Positions 36,279 to 43,918 of a stretch of DNA of 64,000 nucleotides are shown in pieces. The notes below the pieces were generated by a model. It saw only the letters and a program-made list of their open reading frames with translations, was not told where the DNA came from and searched no databases. The DNA lies in NCBI RefSeq assembly GCF_900105765.1, contig NZ_FNTX01000001.1:682001-746000 (forward strand), in the 5' to 3' direction. The stretch comes from Ruania alba (GTDB taxonomy: Bacteria > Actinomycetota > Actinomycetes > Actinomycetales > Beutenbergiaceae). How positions within the stretch are numbered: position 1 is the stretch's first letter; every line of letters begins with the position of its first letter. The translations under genes and the position numbers were made by a program.

Positions 36279-37058
36279 GTGACCGCCATGAGTGCGACAC
36301 CGATTGGTGAGCTCCTGCGGGCCTGGAGGGTCAGGCGGCAGTTGAGCCAGCTCCAGTTGTCGTCACGGGCCGATGTGTCGACGCGTCATCTGAGTTACGT
36401 GGAGACGGGGCGGTCCACGCCGACACGACAGATGATCGAACGGCTCGCGCACCATTTGGAGGTTCCACTGCGCGAACGCAATCATCTGATGCTAGCCGCG
36501 GGCCTTGCGCCGACCCATCCCGAGCGTGGACTCGATGCACCTGAATTGCTGGCAGTGAGCAGGGCACTGCAGTCGCTCCTAGAGGCGCACATGCCCTTTC
36601 CCGCACTTGTCCTCGACCGGTGGTGGGACATCGTCGATCGCAACGCGGCGACCGATCTCCTGCTCGCCGGATGCGCGGCCCATCTCTTGGAGCCGCCCAT
36701 GAACGCGGTGCGGTTGACGTTGCACCCTGAAGGTCTGGCTCCGTGGATTGCCAATCTGGGGCAGTGGCGCTCGCGCCTGCTTGCCCAGGTTCGGGCCAGA
36801 TTCGACCGTGACGGTGATGTGCGATTGCGTGATCTCGCCGTGGAAGCAGCCGCCTACCCGGGTGATGGTGCCGGTCGGCTGGCACCCTCCGATGTGGTGA
36901 TGCCACTTGAACTCACCATCGATGGCGCCATGCTGCGCTTCTTCAGCATCTCCGCAACAGTGGAGTCCGCACGAGACGTCACCGTCGACGAACTCCGTAT
37001 CGAGGCGTTCTACCCGAGCGACGATGCGACGAGAAGCGCCGTCTTCGCTCTGACCTGA
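36279..37058 (+). CDS. XRE-type regulator with MmyB-like ligand domain
   Basis: 259 residues. Helix-turn-helix at about 10-65 (LLRAWRVRRQLSQLQLSSRADVSTRHLSYVETGRSTPTRQMIERLA) followed by the PAS-like MmyB C-terminal domain (FPALVLDRWWDIVDRN, NAVRLTLHPEGLAPWIANL). This family often controls a neighbouring reductase or dehydrogenase. GTG 36279 is chosen because TACGAT ends seven bases upstream; ATG 36270 would overlap that box, and ATG 36288 is also possible. Confidence 0.85.
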   Translation: MTAMSATPIGELLRAWRVRRQLSQLQLSSRADVSTRHLSYVETGRSTPTRQMIERLAHHLEVPLRERNHLMLAAGLAPTHPERGLDAPELLAVSRALQSLLEAHMPFPALVLDRWWDIVDRNAATDLLLAGCAAHLLEPPMNAVRLTLHPEGLAPWIANLGQWRSRLLAQVRARFDRDGDVRLRDLAVEAAAYPGDGAGRLAPSDVVMPLELTIDGAMLRFFSISATVESARDVTVDELRIEAFYPSDDATRSAVFALT

Positions 37059-37194
37059 AGCGGGCGGGTGCCGAAGAGCTGGGCGCCGAGGAGTCGGGGG
37101 TGCATGACCTGTGAGGTCATCGGCAACCAGCCGCTGCAGAGGCGATTCTTGAACGCCAGCACGATCGTCACCGCCTCGACTACCCGGAGTCCAC

Positions 37195-37632
37195 ATGCAC
37201 CCGCTTGCCAATCACTGGATCGAGAACATCGTTCTGCAATCGCCCGTCGCGCAGACTCTCAGCATCACCGCGCGCTCAGCGGACATCGATCACGTGACCT
37301 TCGTGATGCCGTTCTCCGAAGCATTGACGACCACTCCCGGCGTGCTGCACGGCGGTGCCGTCGCGACCTTGATCGACACCGTCGGTGCCGCCGCATCGGC
37401 ATCCGGTATCTCACCCGATGTCCCGGCCTCCGGTGGCGCGACCACGAATCTCCTCGTGAACTATCTGAGATCAGCCAGCACGGACCTCACCGCAACAGCC
37501 ACGGTCGTGCATCGAACCCATTCGGGAACACTCACCGAAGTGCACGTCACGGACACCCAAGGGGATCTCGTCGCAACCGGACAGGTCAACAGCCGCATCT
37601 TCTACGAGGGCCCCGATGCAAACCCAAAATAG
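37195..37632 (+). CDS. PaaI-family thioesterase (hotdog fold)
   Basis: 145 residues with the hotdog-fold thioesterase core: GVLHGGAVATLIDTVGAAAS (the HGG motif and central helix) and TTNLLVNYLRSASTDLTATATVVHR. It hydrolyses an acyl-CoA, probably an aromatic or short-chain one. Its stop codon overlaps the TetR-type operator at 37630. Confidence 0.88.
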   Translation: MHPLANHWIENIVLQSPVAQTLSITARSADIDHVTFVMPFSEALTTTPGVLHGGAVATLIDTVGAAASASGISPDVPASGGATTNLLVNYLRSASTDLTATATVVHRTHSGTLTEVHVTDTQGDLVATGQVNSRIFYEGPDANPK

Positions 37633-37645
37633 TACGGTCGTGCTA
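37630..37645 (+). promoter_or_regulatory. TetR-type operator before the 37721 gene
   Basis: TAGTACGGTCGTGCTA differs by one base from the perfect palindrome at the TetR promoter 1.07 kb away (38699). It runs into TAGGAT (37644-37649), a probable -10 box. Confidence 0.6.
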
Positions 37646-37720
37646 GGATGGGAACTGTCCACTCGGAGGCGCAGTGCTCGCCCCCTTCGGGGTCTGAGTC
37701 GATGTCAGGGAGGTGTCACG

Positions 37721-38029
37721 ATGAGTGATCTGGGGAACTTTGTGGAAGAACGGCTTGCCGAGGAGGATCTTCCTACGGAGGTGCTGCAGGCCTATGGGCG
37801 CGTCCTCAAGGTCGCGGGGCAGATGCGCAGGGCTGGTGCGGAGGGTGATCTGATGTCGTGGTTCACCGGCGCAAGCGCCTTGGTCAAGGCGGGGGAGTAT
37901 GTCTTCGGCGCCGATGCCGAGGCGGAAGCCGCTCGTTTCAGTGACCAGCTCCTGGCTTCCCTGGCAGCAACATGGAGCGACCACCCTGATTACAGGTCCC
38001 GGTGGGCCAAGAAGCTCACCTCGAAGTAG
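37721..38029 (+). CDS. Small soluble protein of unknown function, probable TetR target
   Basis: 102 residues, acidic and helical, with no signal peptide or membrane helix; repeated Ala/Glu-rich stretches (EAEAARFSDQLLASLAATWSDHP). AGGGAGG lies 7 nt before ATG 37721. I do not recognise the family. It carries the same operator as the TetR gene 50 bp downstream (convergent), so the two probably form one regulated unit. Confidence 0.7.
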   Translation: MSDLGNFVEERLAEEDLPTEVLQAYGRVLKVAGQMRRAGAEGDLMSWFTGASALVKAGEYVFGADAEAEAARFSDQLLASLAATWSDHPDYRSRWAKKLTSK

Positions 38030-38079
38030 TCACGGTTGGTGACTCATGACTGAAGGTGCGCAACCCGAGGAATGTCGGC

Positions 38080-38688
38080 TCAGCGCGAGATTCCACAGGT
38101 GCTCGCCTCGCCGGCGATAGTGGCCAACTCATCCTGGATGAAGTAGAGCGCCCAGGTGACATCGCTGTCAACGGGCTGGTGGAACAGGTGGAACGCGAGC
38201 CCGTCGATCAGTGCGTGAAGTCGACGTGCCAGTGATGCCGCATCTGGCGTCCCAGCCTGCCCTGTCAGCATCTCGACGAGGCGGGCGCAGAGTCCGGCGA
38301 GCTGCCGATGTGCATCGAGGCTCACCTGCTGTAGGCCCGGCACTGCGGCGCGTTCCGCAAGGAGTGCGAGGTTGACTTCATATTCGGCCCGACTGTCCGG
38401 GTCGAGGGGGAGAACACTCTTGATGATCGCCAGCGCATATTCGCGTGGGTCATCGTGGGGTGCGGTGGCGAGAAGCCGCTCGGTCACGCGTTCCATCATG
38501 AGCTCGGCGGAGAACTGCACGAGTTCCGAACGCGTCGGAAAGACGTGCCTGAGGGAGCCGACGACGACGCCCGCGCGCTCGGCGACTGTGCGAACCGACA
38601 CCGCCGAGATGCCCTGATCGAGGATCACCTGCCACACCGCCTCCGCAAGCTGAGCTTTGCGTGCATCCCTGTCCATTCTTCGAGGCAT
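38080..38688 (-). CDS. TetR-family transcriptional regulator with three local operators
   Basis: 202 residues. HTH: ISAVSVRTVAERAGVVVGSLRHVFPTRSELVQFSAEL, then a helical ligand domain (DPREYALAIIKSVLPLDPDSRAEYEV), of the BetI-like group. ATG 38688 is chosen because TAGCAT (38700-38695) ends seven bases before it; the -10 box touches the palindrome TAGCACG-GT-CGTGCTA, so it is autoregulated. Confidence 0.88.
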   Translation of the reverse strand: MPRRMDRDARKAQLAEAVWQVILDQGISAVSVRTVAERAGVVVGSLRHVFPTRSELVQFSAELMMERVTERLLATAPHDDPREYALAIIKSVLPLDPDSRAEYEVNLALLAERAAVPGLQQVSLDAHRQLAGLCARLVEMLTGQAGTPDAASLARRLHALIDGLAFHLFHQPVDSDVTWALYFIQDELATIAGEASTCGISR

Positions 38689-38698
38689 GGGCACATGC

Positions 38699-38747
38699 TA
38701 GCACGGTCGTGCTACACTGCGTGAATTATAGAAGCACACTTGTGCTA
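38699..38747. promoter_or_regulatory. Two TetR operators in the TetR promoter region
   Basis: TAGCACGGTCGTGCTA (38699-38714, perfect 7-bp arms) and AAGCACACTTGTGCTA (38732-38747, one mismatch), 33 bp centre to centre. A plus-strand TACACT (38713-38718) could start a divergent transcript. Confidence 0.65.
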
Positions 38748-38986
38748 CAACGTGAAGGCGCAGAGGAGGGAGGAGCGCTCACGCCCGACGCCATGAGTCT
38801 GGGGACCTTGCTCGCGCTTGCAATTTTTCGTCGTCAGCATCCGGATGGATAGCAAGGGCACGAGGGCGCGGTCCTCGCCGTGTGAGACAAATCCGCGCTG
38901 GAGTGGATCGGCAGATGAGCAACGCGCCGTCATCGTCCAGAACTTCCCCGATCGTCGAAGCTCACTGAACTATCTGGAGATTCCCC

Positions 38987-39367
38987 ATGAAAGAGACACG
39001 CACCCTCCTGTGGCGACCAGTGAGCAAGTGCCTTCTTGCCGTGGTCGCCTTATCCCTCGCGTCGCTCGGGCTGGTCGGCTGCACTACAGAGGCTTCGAAC
39101 GCCGATCCGGAGATCAAGACCTTCCCCTACTCCGGCGAGACCCTGATTCTCAAGACGAACGAAGTTGCCACAGATGTTGTCGCGACCGATCGCGAGGATA
39201 TCCAAGTCACCCGCTGGTTCGAACATACGGCAGGCTTCGAGCGGCTCACGTGGGAACTCAACGGCGACACCCTGGAGATCGATGCCGGATGCCACGGCAT
39301 CGCGATCTGCGACGCCCGCTTTGAAGTCGAGGTGCCACAGGATCTCAATGTCGAACGGGACTGGTGA
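38987..39367 (+). CDS. Short lipoprotein, probably truncated DUF4097-type
   Basis: 126 residues with a lipobox LVGC (Cys32). The exported part (TFPYSGETLILKTN, VTRWFEHTAGFERLTWELNGDTLEIDAGC, DARFEVEVPQDLNV) resembles the start of beta-repeat proteins of the DUF4097 kind, which normally continue for another hundred or more residues. Here the frame stops right after NVERDW and no continuation appears in other frames, so the 3' part is probably deleted. Confidence 0.6.
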   Translation: MKETRTLLWRPVSKCLLAVVALSLASLGLVGCTTEASNADPEIKTFPYSGETLILKTNEVATDVVATDREDIQVTRWFEHTAGFERLTWELNGDTLEIDAGCHGIAICDARFEVEVPQDLNVERDW

Positions 39368-39474
39368 GCAGGCACCCGCAGACCCGCAAGGCGCTCACCC
39401 GTGACCCATGCGCCGCCAACGGTCAGAGCCAGTCACGGTTGGGTCGAAGAATAGCCACCGAAAGGTAAGAACTC

Positions 39475-39699
39475 ATGCGAGCAGTCATAGAAATCGTCGG
39501 AATCATTCTGGTAATCAACGGAGTCGGTGGCTTGTGGAACGACGACTTCGGGCTACTGGCCCGGCTCGCCGACGGCACAGCGCTCACCGCACTCCAGATA
39601 GGAGCAATCGCAGTGGGCGCAGCACTGATCGGTGGAAGTCTGCTGGGGCGAAAGAACGCGAAACAGCGCCAGCAAAAGACCACAGAGTTTGATAATTGA
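39475..39699 (+). CDS. Small membrane protein of unknown function
   Basis: 74 residues, two membrane helices (IEIVGIILVINGVGGLW and LQIGAIAVGAALIGGSLL) and a basic tail (RKNAKQRQQK). GAAAGG lies 8-10 nt before ATG. Not recognised; it may go with the lipoprotein gene upstream. Confidence 0.65.
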   Translation: MRAVIEIVGIILVINGVGGLWNDDFGLLARLADGTALTALQIGAIAVGAALIGGSLLGRKNAKQRQQKTTEFDN

Positions 39700-39867
39700 C
39701 GGAGCCAATGGCGATCTCGCCTGACGCAGTCGGGTCATGCGACTGTGCGTGGACGATATCCGTGTTCCACGCGAACGCTTGGGGCGCGTCTCGCATCTCT
39801 CGATGAGTCATCGGCGTCCCTCGATGCTGAGCGGGGCGTTGGAGTGGGTCACGACGTGACCCTGGTG

Positions 39868-41223
39868 TCATGTGTGCTGTGGTCCGCAGCGGTGGGTGGG
39901 GATCGTGGCCGCCGCGGCGATCACGGCGACGACGGCTGCGGCCATGAGGAGGAAGGCGGCTCTGTCGGTGCCGGTGATGGCGGCCGCGGTGGTCGCGGCG
40001 GCGAGACCGATCGTGCCGCCGAACTGCTTCGCCGTGTTCATCAGGCCAGAGGCTGCGCCGGCGTATTCGGGGCGGACTCCTGTGGTGACGAGCGTGGCGA
40101 GCGGAGTGTTCATCAGGCCACCGCCGATCCCGATCGCGACGGTGGGCACCAGGATGGTGAGGGCGAAGGGACCGTGGTCGAGAACTGTGAGCCAGATCAG
40201 GCCCGGAACGGTGCTCACGACACCTGCCACGATCAGCGACCGGGGCGTGCGTCGTTTCATGAGGCGGGGCGTGAGCCAGAGGTTGACGACCAGCATGCTG
40301 GCGGTGAGCGGGAGGAAGGCCAGACCGGCCTGGATCGGCGAATAGCCGAACTGAGTCTGCATCCGGTAGGTCAAGAAGTACCACAAGCCGACTTGGAAGC
40401 ATGCGCCCGTCAGTGCGGTCGCGATGTTACCGAGGACGATCAGTCGGTCTCGTGCGAGCGCACCCGGCACGAGTGTGTGAGGCGTGCGGTGCTGCTGAAC
40501 AAAGAGCGCGATGAACAGCGCGACTGCTGTCGTACCGACGACGACTGGAAGGCCCCTCATCGCTCCCTCGCCGGGGACGGACAGCGCGTAGGTGGCACAC
40601 GTGAATGCGGCCGTTGCTAGCCCTGCGCCGAGCAGGTCGATACGTCCCGCGCGGCGCTGGTCCGGGGTTCGTCGATGGAGGACGAGTGCTGAGATGAGGA
40701 CTCCGAGTCCAATGGGTAGATTGATCAACAAGGTGGCTCGCCACGAGATGAGGTCGGTGAGCACCCCGCTGACGATGTTGCCCATTCCGCCTCCTGCGAG
40801 GCTCACGGCAGTCCAGACTGCGATTGCTCGCGTTCGACCCGGGCCTTCGGCATGGGTGGTCGTCAGCAACGTGAACGTCGCCGGAGACAGCGCGGCGGCA
40901 GAGATGCCCTGTGCGGCACGGGCTGCGATGAGCACCCAACCGTCCGTCGCGAGGCCCCCGATGAGGCTCGCCAGGGTGAATGTCCCCACGCTCCAGGCGA
41001 GCAATCTCGCGGTGCCCACGACGTCGGCCAGTCGCGCGCCGACCAGGAGCAATCCGGCGAAGCCGAGGCTGTAAGCCATTGCCACCCACGACGCGGAGAC
41101 CCTTCCGAGTCCGAGGTCGGCCTGGATCGAAGGCAGTGCGACGTTCACCACCGAGATGTCCAGCACCACGATCAGCTGAGCCAGACAGGACGTCCACAGC
41201 CCGCGTTGCGACGGAGATGGCAT
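39868..41223 (-). CDS. MFS drug exporter (DHA2 type) under TetR control
   Basis: 451 residues from ATG 41223. MFS motifs: QLIVVLDISVVNVALPSIQ in helix 1, GARLADVVGTARLL (motif A) and RAAQGISAAALSPATF. About 12-14 helices. The start is 25 bp or less from twin TetR operators shared with the divergent TetR gene, the standard efflux pump/repressor pair. Longer in-frame starts up to 41373 would cover the operators and the TetR gene and are rejected. Confidence 0.9.
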   Translation of the reverse strand: MPSPSQRGLWTSCLAQLIVVLDISVVNVALPSIQADLGLGRVSASWVAMAYSLGFAGLLLVGARLADVVGTARLLAWSVGTFTLASLIGGLATDGWVLIAARAAQGISAAALSPATFTLLTTTHAEGPGRTRAIAVWTAVSLAGGGMGNIVSGVLTDLISWRATLLINLPIGLGVLISALVLHRRTPDQRRAGRIDLLGAGLATAAFTCATYALSVPGEGAMRGLPVVVGTTAVALFIALFVQQHRTPHTLVPGALARDRLIVLGNIATALTGACFQVGLWYFLTYRMQTQFGYSPIQAGLAFLPLTASMLVVNLWLTPRLMKRRTPRSLIVAGVVSTVPGLIWLTVLDHGPFALTILVPTVAIGIGGGLMNTPLATLVTTGVRPEYAGAASGLMNTAKQFGGTIGLAAATTAAAITGTDRAAFLLMAAAVVAVIAAAATIPTHRCGPQHT

Positions 41224-41232
41224 TCCCCTCCT

Positions 41233-41266
41233 TGATACGCGTGTATCACCTGATACGAATGTATCA
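41233..41266. promoter_or_regulatory. Twin TetR operators between MFS and TetR genes
   Basis: TGATACGCGTGTATCA (41233-41248) and TGATACGAATGTATCA (41251-41266) are both perfect TGATAC-N4-GTATCA palindromes, 18 bp centre to centre. Confidence 0.85.
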
Positions 41267-41290
41267 TCGGGAGATGGAGGGATCCTTTCG

Positions 41291-41875
41291 ATGACGGAGT
41301 CCGGGCGCAGGGCCGAGATCATGGAGGCTGTTGAGCGCCTCCTGGCCCGCGGTGGAGTCAACGCCGTCACCATGAGAGCCGTGGCCGCCGAAGCGGACGT
41401 ATCCCTCCGGCTCGTCCAGTACTACGGCAGCACCAAGGACGAGCTCCTCGGAGCCGCGCTCGACCGGCTCGCTGACAAGAGTGTCGAACGATGGCGGGCC
41501 CGCGCCCGTCGACAGAGGGGATGTGAATCGCGACTCGACGTCATCAAGGCGTTCGTCGACGAGGCGCTACCGACCGATACGGCGAGCGAAGGTTTCCATC
41601 GAGTCGGGGTTTCCCTGGAGGGGGTGGCGATCGCCAACCCCGGCATGGCAGGGCGGGCCTATCAGAAGCATCTGAGCGGGCTTGCTGACCATCTTGCCGG
41701 GGTCTTGCAGTCCGACGAACTCAGCGCCACAGCCGCGCGCCGCCTCGCCCTGGAAGTGATGGCGCTGGCGCACGGCGTCGGGACACTGTTGATGGCAGGG
41801 CAGCTCTCGGAGCGCGACGCCCAGGCGCTCGTCAAGAACTACCTCGAACGACTTGAACCACACCTATCTCCATGA
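41291..41875 (+). CDS. TetR-family repressor of the MFS exporter
   Basis: 194 residues: HTH (VNAVTMRAVAAEADVSLRLVQYYGSTKDELLGAAL) and a TetR_C helical domain. GGAGGG lies about 9 nt before ATG 41291. Almost certainly binds the TGATAC-N4-GTATCA pair and controls the divergent exporter and itself. Confidence 0.9.
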   Translation: MTESGRRAEIMEAVERLLARGGVNAVTMRAVAAEADVSLRLVQYYGSTKDELLGAALDRLADKSVERWRARARRQRGCESRLDVIKAFVDEALPTDTASEGFHRVGVSLEGVAIANPGMAGRAYQKHLSGLADHLAGVLQSDELSATAARRLALEVMALAHGVGTLLMAGQLSERDAQALVKNYLERLEPHLSP

Positions 41876-42138
41876 CTCCGGACGTCTTGGCGGCTGCCAA
41901 GAACCTCCTGCTCCGCAGCATCAGCAACCACAGTTTGCTTCTCCTGGCACCGTCTGAGCGCAACAGGGTCTGGTGCATCCGCGGCCACGAAGCGGCTCGG
42001 CCGGTGTTCACCGATGCCCGCGAGCTTTCCCTCAACTATCTGACGATGCTGCGGATCGAGGAGATGGCCGCCACTGCAACTTCCCGATATCGCATGGCGT
42101 GCTGGAAGATTCCGTATCGTTGGCGCGGGCGACCCCTC

Positions 42139-42747
42139 TTACAGAACCACGTGCGCCACGAGGGGCGCGAGGCCGGCTGCGACAATCGATTCGCTGTCTA
42201 CGGCATGGTCTCGGTGCAGTCGCGAGTAGAGCGGGGCGATCTCAGGATCGACAGGGGCCGTGCGTTCATCTCCTGCCATCGAGGTGGTGGTCGCGCTCCC
42301 GATCACGAAGTTGGAGAGTGCATAGGCGGCTCCGAGCGGGTCCCGGGCGCCTGCATCGGCGAGGAGTGCGCACATGCGCTCCGAGAGTTGAAGGTAGTGC
42401 GGCCCGCGGGGCGCGCGCATCGCGATCACCTGGGTTGCCCAGCGGTGGCGGGCGAGATGTCGGTAGTAGGTCAGCATCAGGTCGTGCAGGCCGGCGTCCG
42501 TGATGGCCCGCTGGATGGCCGTGTCCTGTGCGAGGGCGTTGTCCAGGGCAAGGTCGAACAGGTCGTCTACGCGTGCAACGCGCGAGTAGAGGCTCGCCGG
42601 CGCGACACTGAGCTTCCCCGCGACAGCGCGGATGGTTAGGGCTCGCAAGCCTCCGTCGTCCAGCAGTTCGGTGGAGATGCGGGCGATGCCGTCCACGTCG
42701 ACCACGCGCGTGCGGCGTTGCGGCTTGCGGTGCTCCCAGTAGCTCAC
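42139..42747 (-). CDS. TetR-family transcriptional regulator (TetR/TetR_C type)
   Basis: 202 residues; HTH LRALTIRAVAGKLSVAPASLYSRVARVDDLFDLALDN and a C-terminal domain like that of TetR proper (HLARHRWATQVIAMRAPRGPHYLQLSERM). GTG 42747 lies six bases after TACGGT on this strand, so leaderless; a TTG at 42768 would precede that box. Divergent from the GNAT gene with 59 bp between. Confidence 0.87.
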   Translation of the reverse strand: MSYWEHRKPQRRTRVVDVDGIARISTELLDDGGLRALTIRAVAGKLSVAPASLYSRVARVDDLFDLALDNALAQDTAIQRAITDAGLHDLMLTYYRHLARHRWATQVIAMRAPRGPHYLQLSERMCALLADAGARDPLGAAYALSNFVIGSATTTSMAGDERTAPVDPEIAPLYSRLHRDHAVDSESIVAAGLAPLVAHVVL

Positions 42748-42806
42748 CCCTCCACCGTATCCAAACAATGTTCGGCCCTGTAGCCGTACTATGTTAGTTT
42801 TGCGGG

Positions 42807-43352
42807 GTGAGTGAGGCGGTTTCGTTCCCTGTCTGCACTGACCGTCTGCGCCTGCGCCGGCACATCCCAGGTGACTGTACGTGGCTGCATAGCGTCTACT
42901 CGCGCCCTGATGTCGCCCGGTATCTCCTGGATGAGCCGTGGACGATCGAGGATGCGGAACGGCACGCCGCCGAGCGTGCGGAGAAGACCGACCTGGACGG
43001 CGACAGCGGGGCGCTGGCCCTCATCATCGAACGGGACGATGAGCCGATCGGGGACGTGACGCTGTGGTTCACGGATCGCAAGCGGCGGGTGGCGGAGATC
43101 GGCTGGGTGCTCGATCCCGGGTTCGGAGGCCACGGTTACGCGGCCGAGGCGGTGCGTGCCGTACTCGACCTCGCTTTCGACCACTACCGGGCGCACCGGG
43201 TGGCCGCGCAGATGGACGGCCGCAACGCGGGGTCCGCGAAACTCGCCGCGAGCGTGGGGATGCGGCAGGAGGCACATCTGCGGCAAGACTGGTGGAGCAA
43301 GGGCGAGTGGACCGACACCCTGATCTACGCGATTCTCGCCACCGACCGGTAA
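42807..43352 (+). CDS. GNAT-family N-acetyltransferase
   Basis: 181 residues of the RimJ/RimL-like group: TDRLRLRRHIPGD start, EIGWVLDPGFGGHGYAAEAVRAVLDLAF (acetyl-CoA motif A) and GRNAGSAKLAASVGMRQEAHL. Acceptor unknown (a protein N-terminus or a drug). GTG 42807 is six bases after TAGTTT, so probably leaderless; it likely shares control with the divergent TetR gene. Confidence 0.9.
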   Translation: MSEAVSFPVCTDRLRLRRHIPGDCTWLHSVYSRPDVARYLLDEPWTIEDAERHAAERAEKTDLDGDSGALALIIERDDEPIGDVTLWFTDRKRRVAEIGWVLDPGFGGHGYAAEAVRAVLDLAFDHYRAHRVAAQMDGRNAGSAKLAASVGMRQEAHLRQDWWSKGEWTDTLIYAILATDR

Positions 43353-43362
43353 CTCCGCGGTC

Positions 43363-43600
43363 GGCGTGCGCCCCGCCTACGTCTTGGATGTCTCTCAGAC
43401 CGCCGGGGAGCCGATTCCAGCACCGCCGTCACCGGCTCAACTCGAAGCGGGGACGCCCGACGGACTCTGGCCGGTCTGGCGCAGAACGTGCGGACGGCCG
43501 GGTTCGTGCTGATGGTGCCGCATGAGGCATGGCGCCACGGTGGCGCGACTGGTCGAGTGGCACCGCGAGAAGGTGCCGATCAGCACTGAAACGCGGCGCG
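43363..43600 (+). pseudogene. Decayed ArdC-like antirestriction/ssDNA-binding gene fragment
   Basis: One frame reads RPAYVLDVSQTAGEPIPAP and continues to GTPDGLWPV, typical of ArdC-like proteins of plasmids and mobile elements; the next part is in another frame (GLAQNVRTAGFVLMVP, then GGATGRV). Stop codons interrupt each frame. The N-terminal ssDNA-binding and C-terminal protease parts are missing. It lies between the GNAT gene and tRNA-His. Confidence 0.55.
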
Positions 43601-43652
43601 CCGTGGGGGCGCATCTGCATGCCAGTCGGCTACGCATGAACACCCGGAACGA

Positions 43653-43711
43653 GAGCGAGGTGCGAACCCCACCCGAGAATGGTCTCTCGGGCGAAAGTTC
43701 ACACCTCGCTC
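43653..43711. repeat. Nested inverted repeats next to tRNA-His
   Basis: Outer arms GAGCGAGGTG (43653-43662) and CACCTCGCTC (43702-43711); inside them CCCGAGA pairs with TCTCGGG. Just 3' of the tRNA on its strand, so it may end tRNA transcription. Confidence 0.6.
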
Positions 43712-43717
43712 GTCTGG

Positions 43718-43791
43718 GGTGGCTAACGGGGCTTGAACCCGCGACCCCCGCGACCACAACGCGGTGCTCTACCAACTGAGCTATAGCCACC
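43718..43791 (-). tRNA. tRNA-His (anticodon GUG)
   Basis: Minus-strand cloverleaf: acceptor GTGGCTA/TAGCCAC with the extra G at position -1 (43791), anticodon stem CCGCG/CGCGG around loop TTGTGGT (GTG), T-arm GCGGG-TTCAAGC-CCCGT, discriminator C. CCA is not encoded. Confidence 0.94.
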
Positions 43792-43850
43792 AAGTACATC
43801 CGCACACGGCGGCTGCGATCCACCAGTGTAGCGAACGATCAGGCCGCCTC

Positions 43851-43894
43851 GGGACGCCCGATGGTGTGGTGATCGGCACACCACCGGGCGTCCC
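43851..43894 (-). terminator. Terminator of the sulfatase operon
   Basis: GGGACGCCCG then GGTGTG pair with CACACC and CGGGCGTCCC, an almost perfect 16-bp hairpin, 25 bp after the sulfatase stop codon. Confidence 0.7.
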
Positions 43895-43918
43895 GTGCTG
43901 TCGAGCGTGCTGCAGTAT

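Noticed and set aside
38793-38852. 19-codon frame MSLGTLLALAIFRRQHPDG
   Set aside because: Hydrophobic and small, but its purine-rich stretch is too far upstream to serve as a ribosome site and nothing else supports it.
41872-42639. Plus-strand frame starting at ATGA overlap with the TetR stop
   Set aside because: It runs antisense through the next TetR gene and shows no domain. The overlap alone is not enough.
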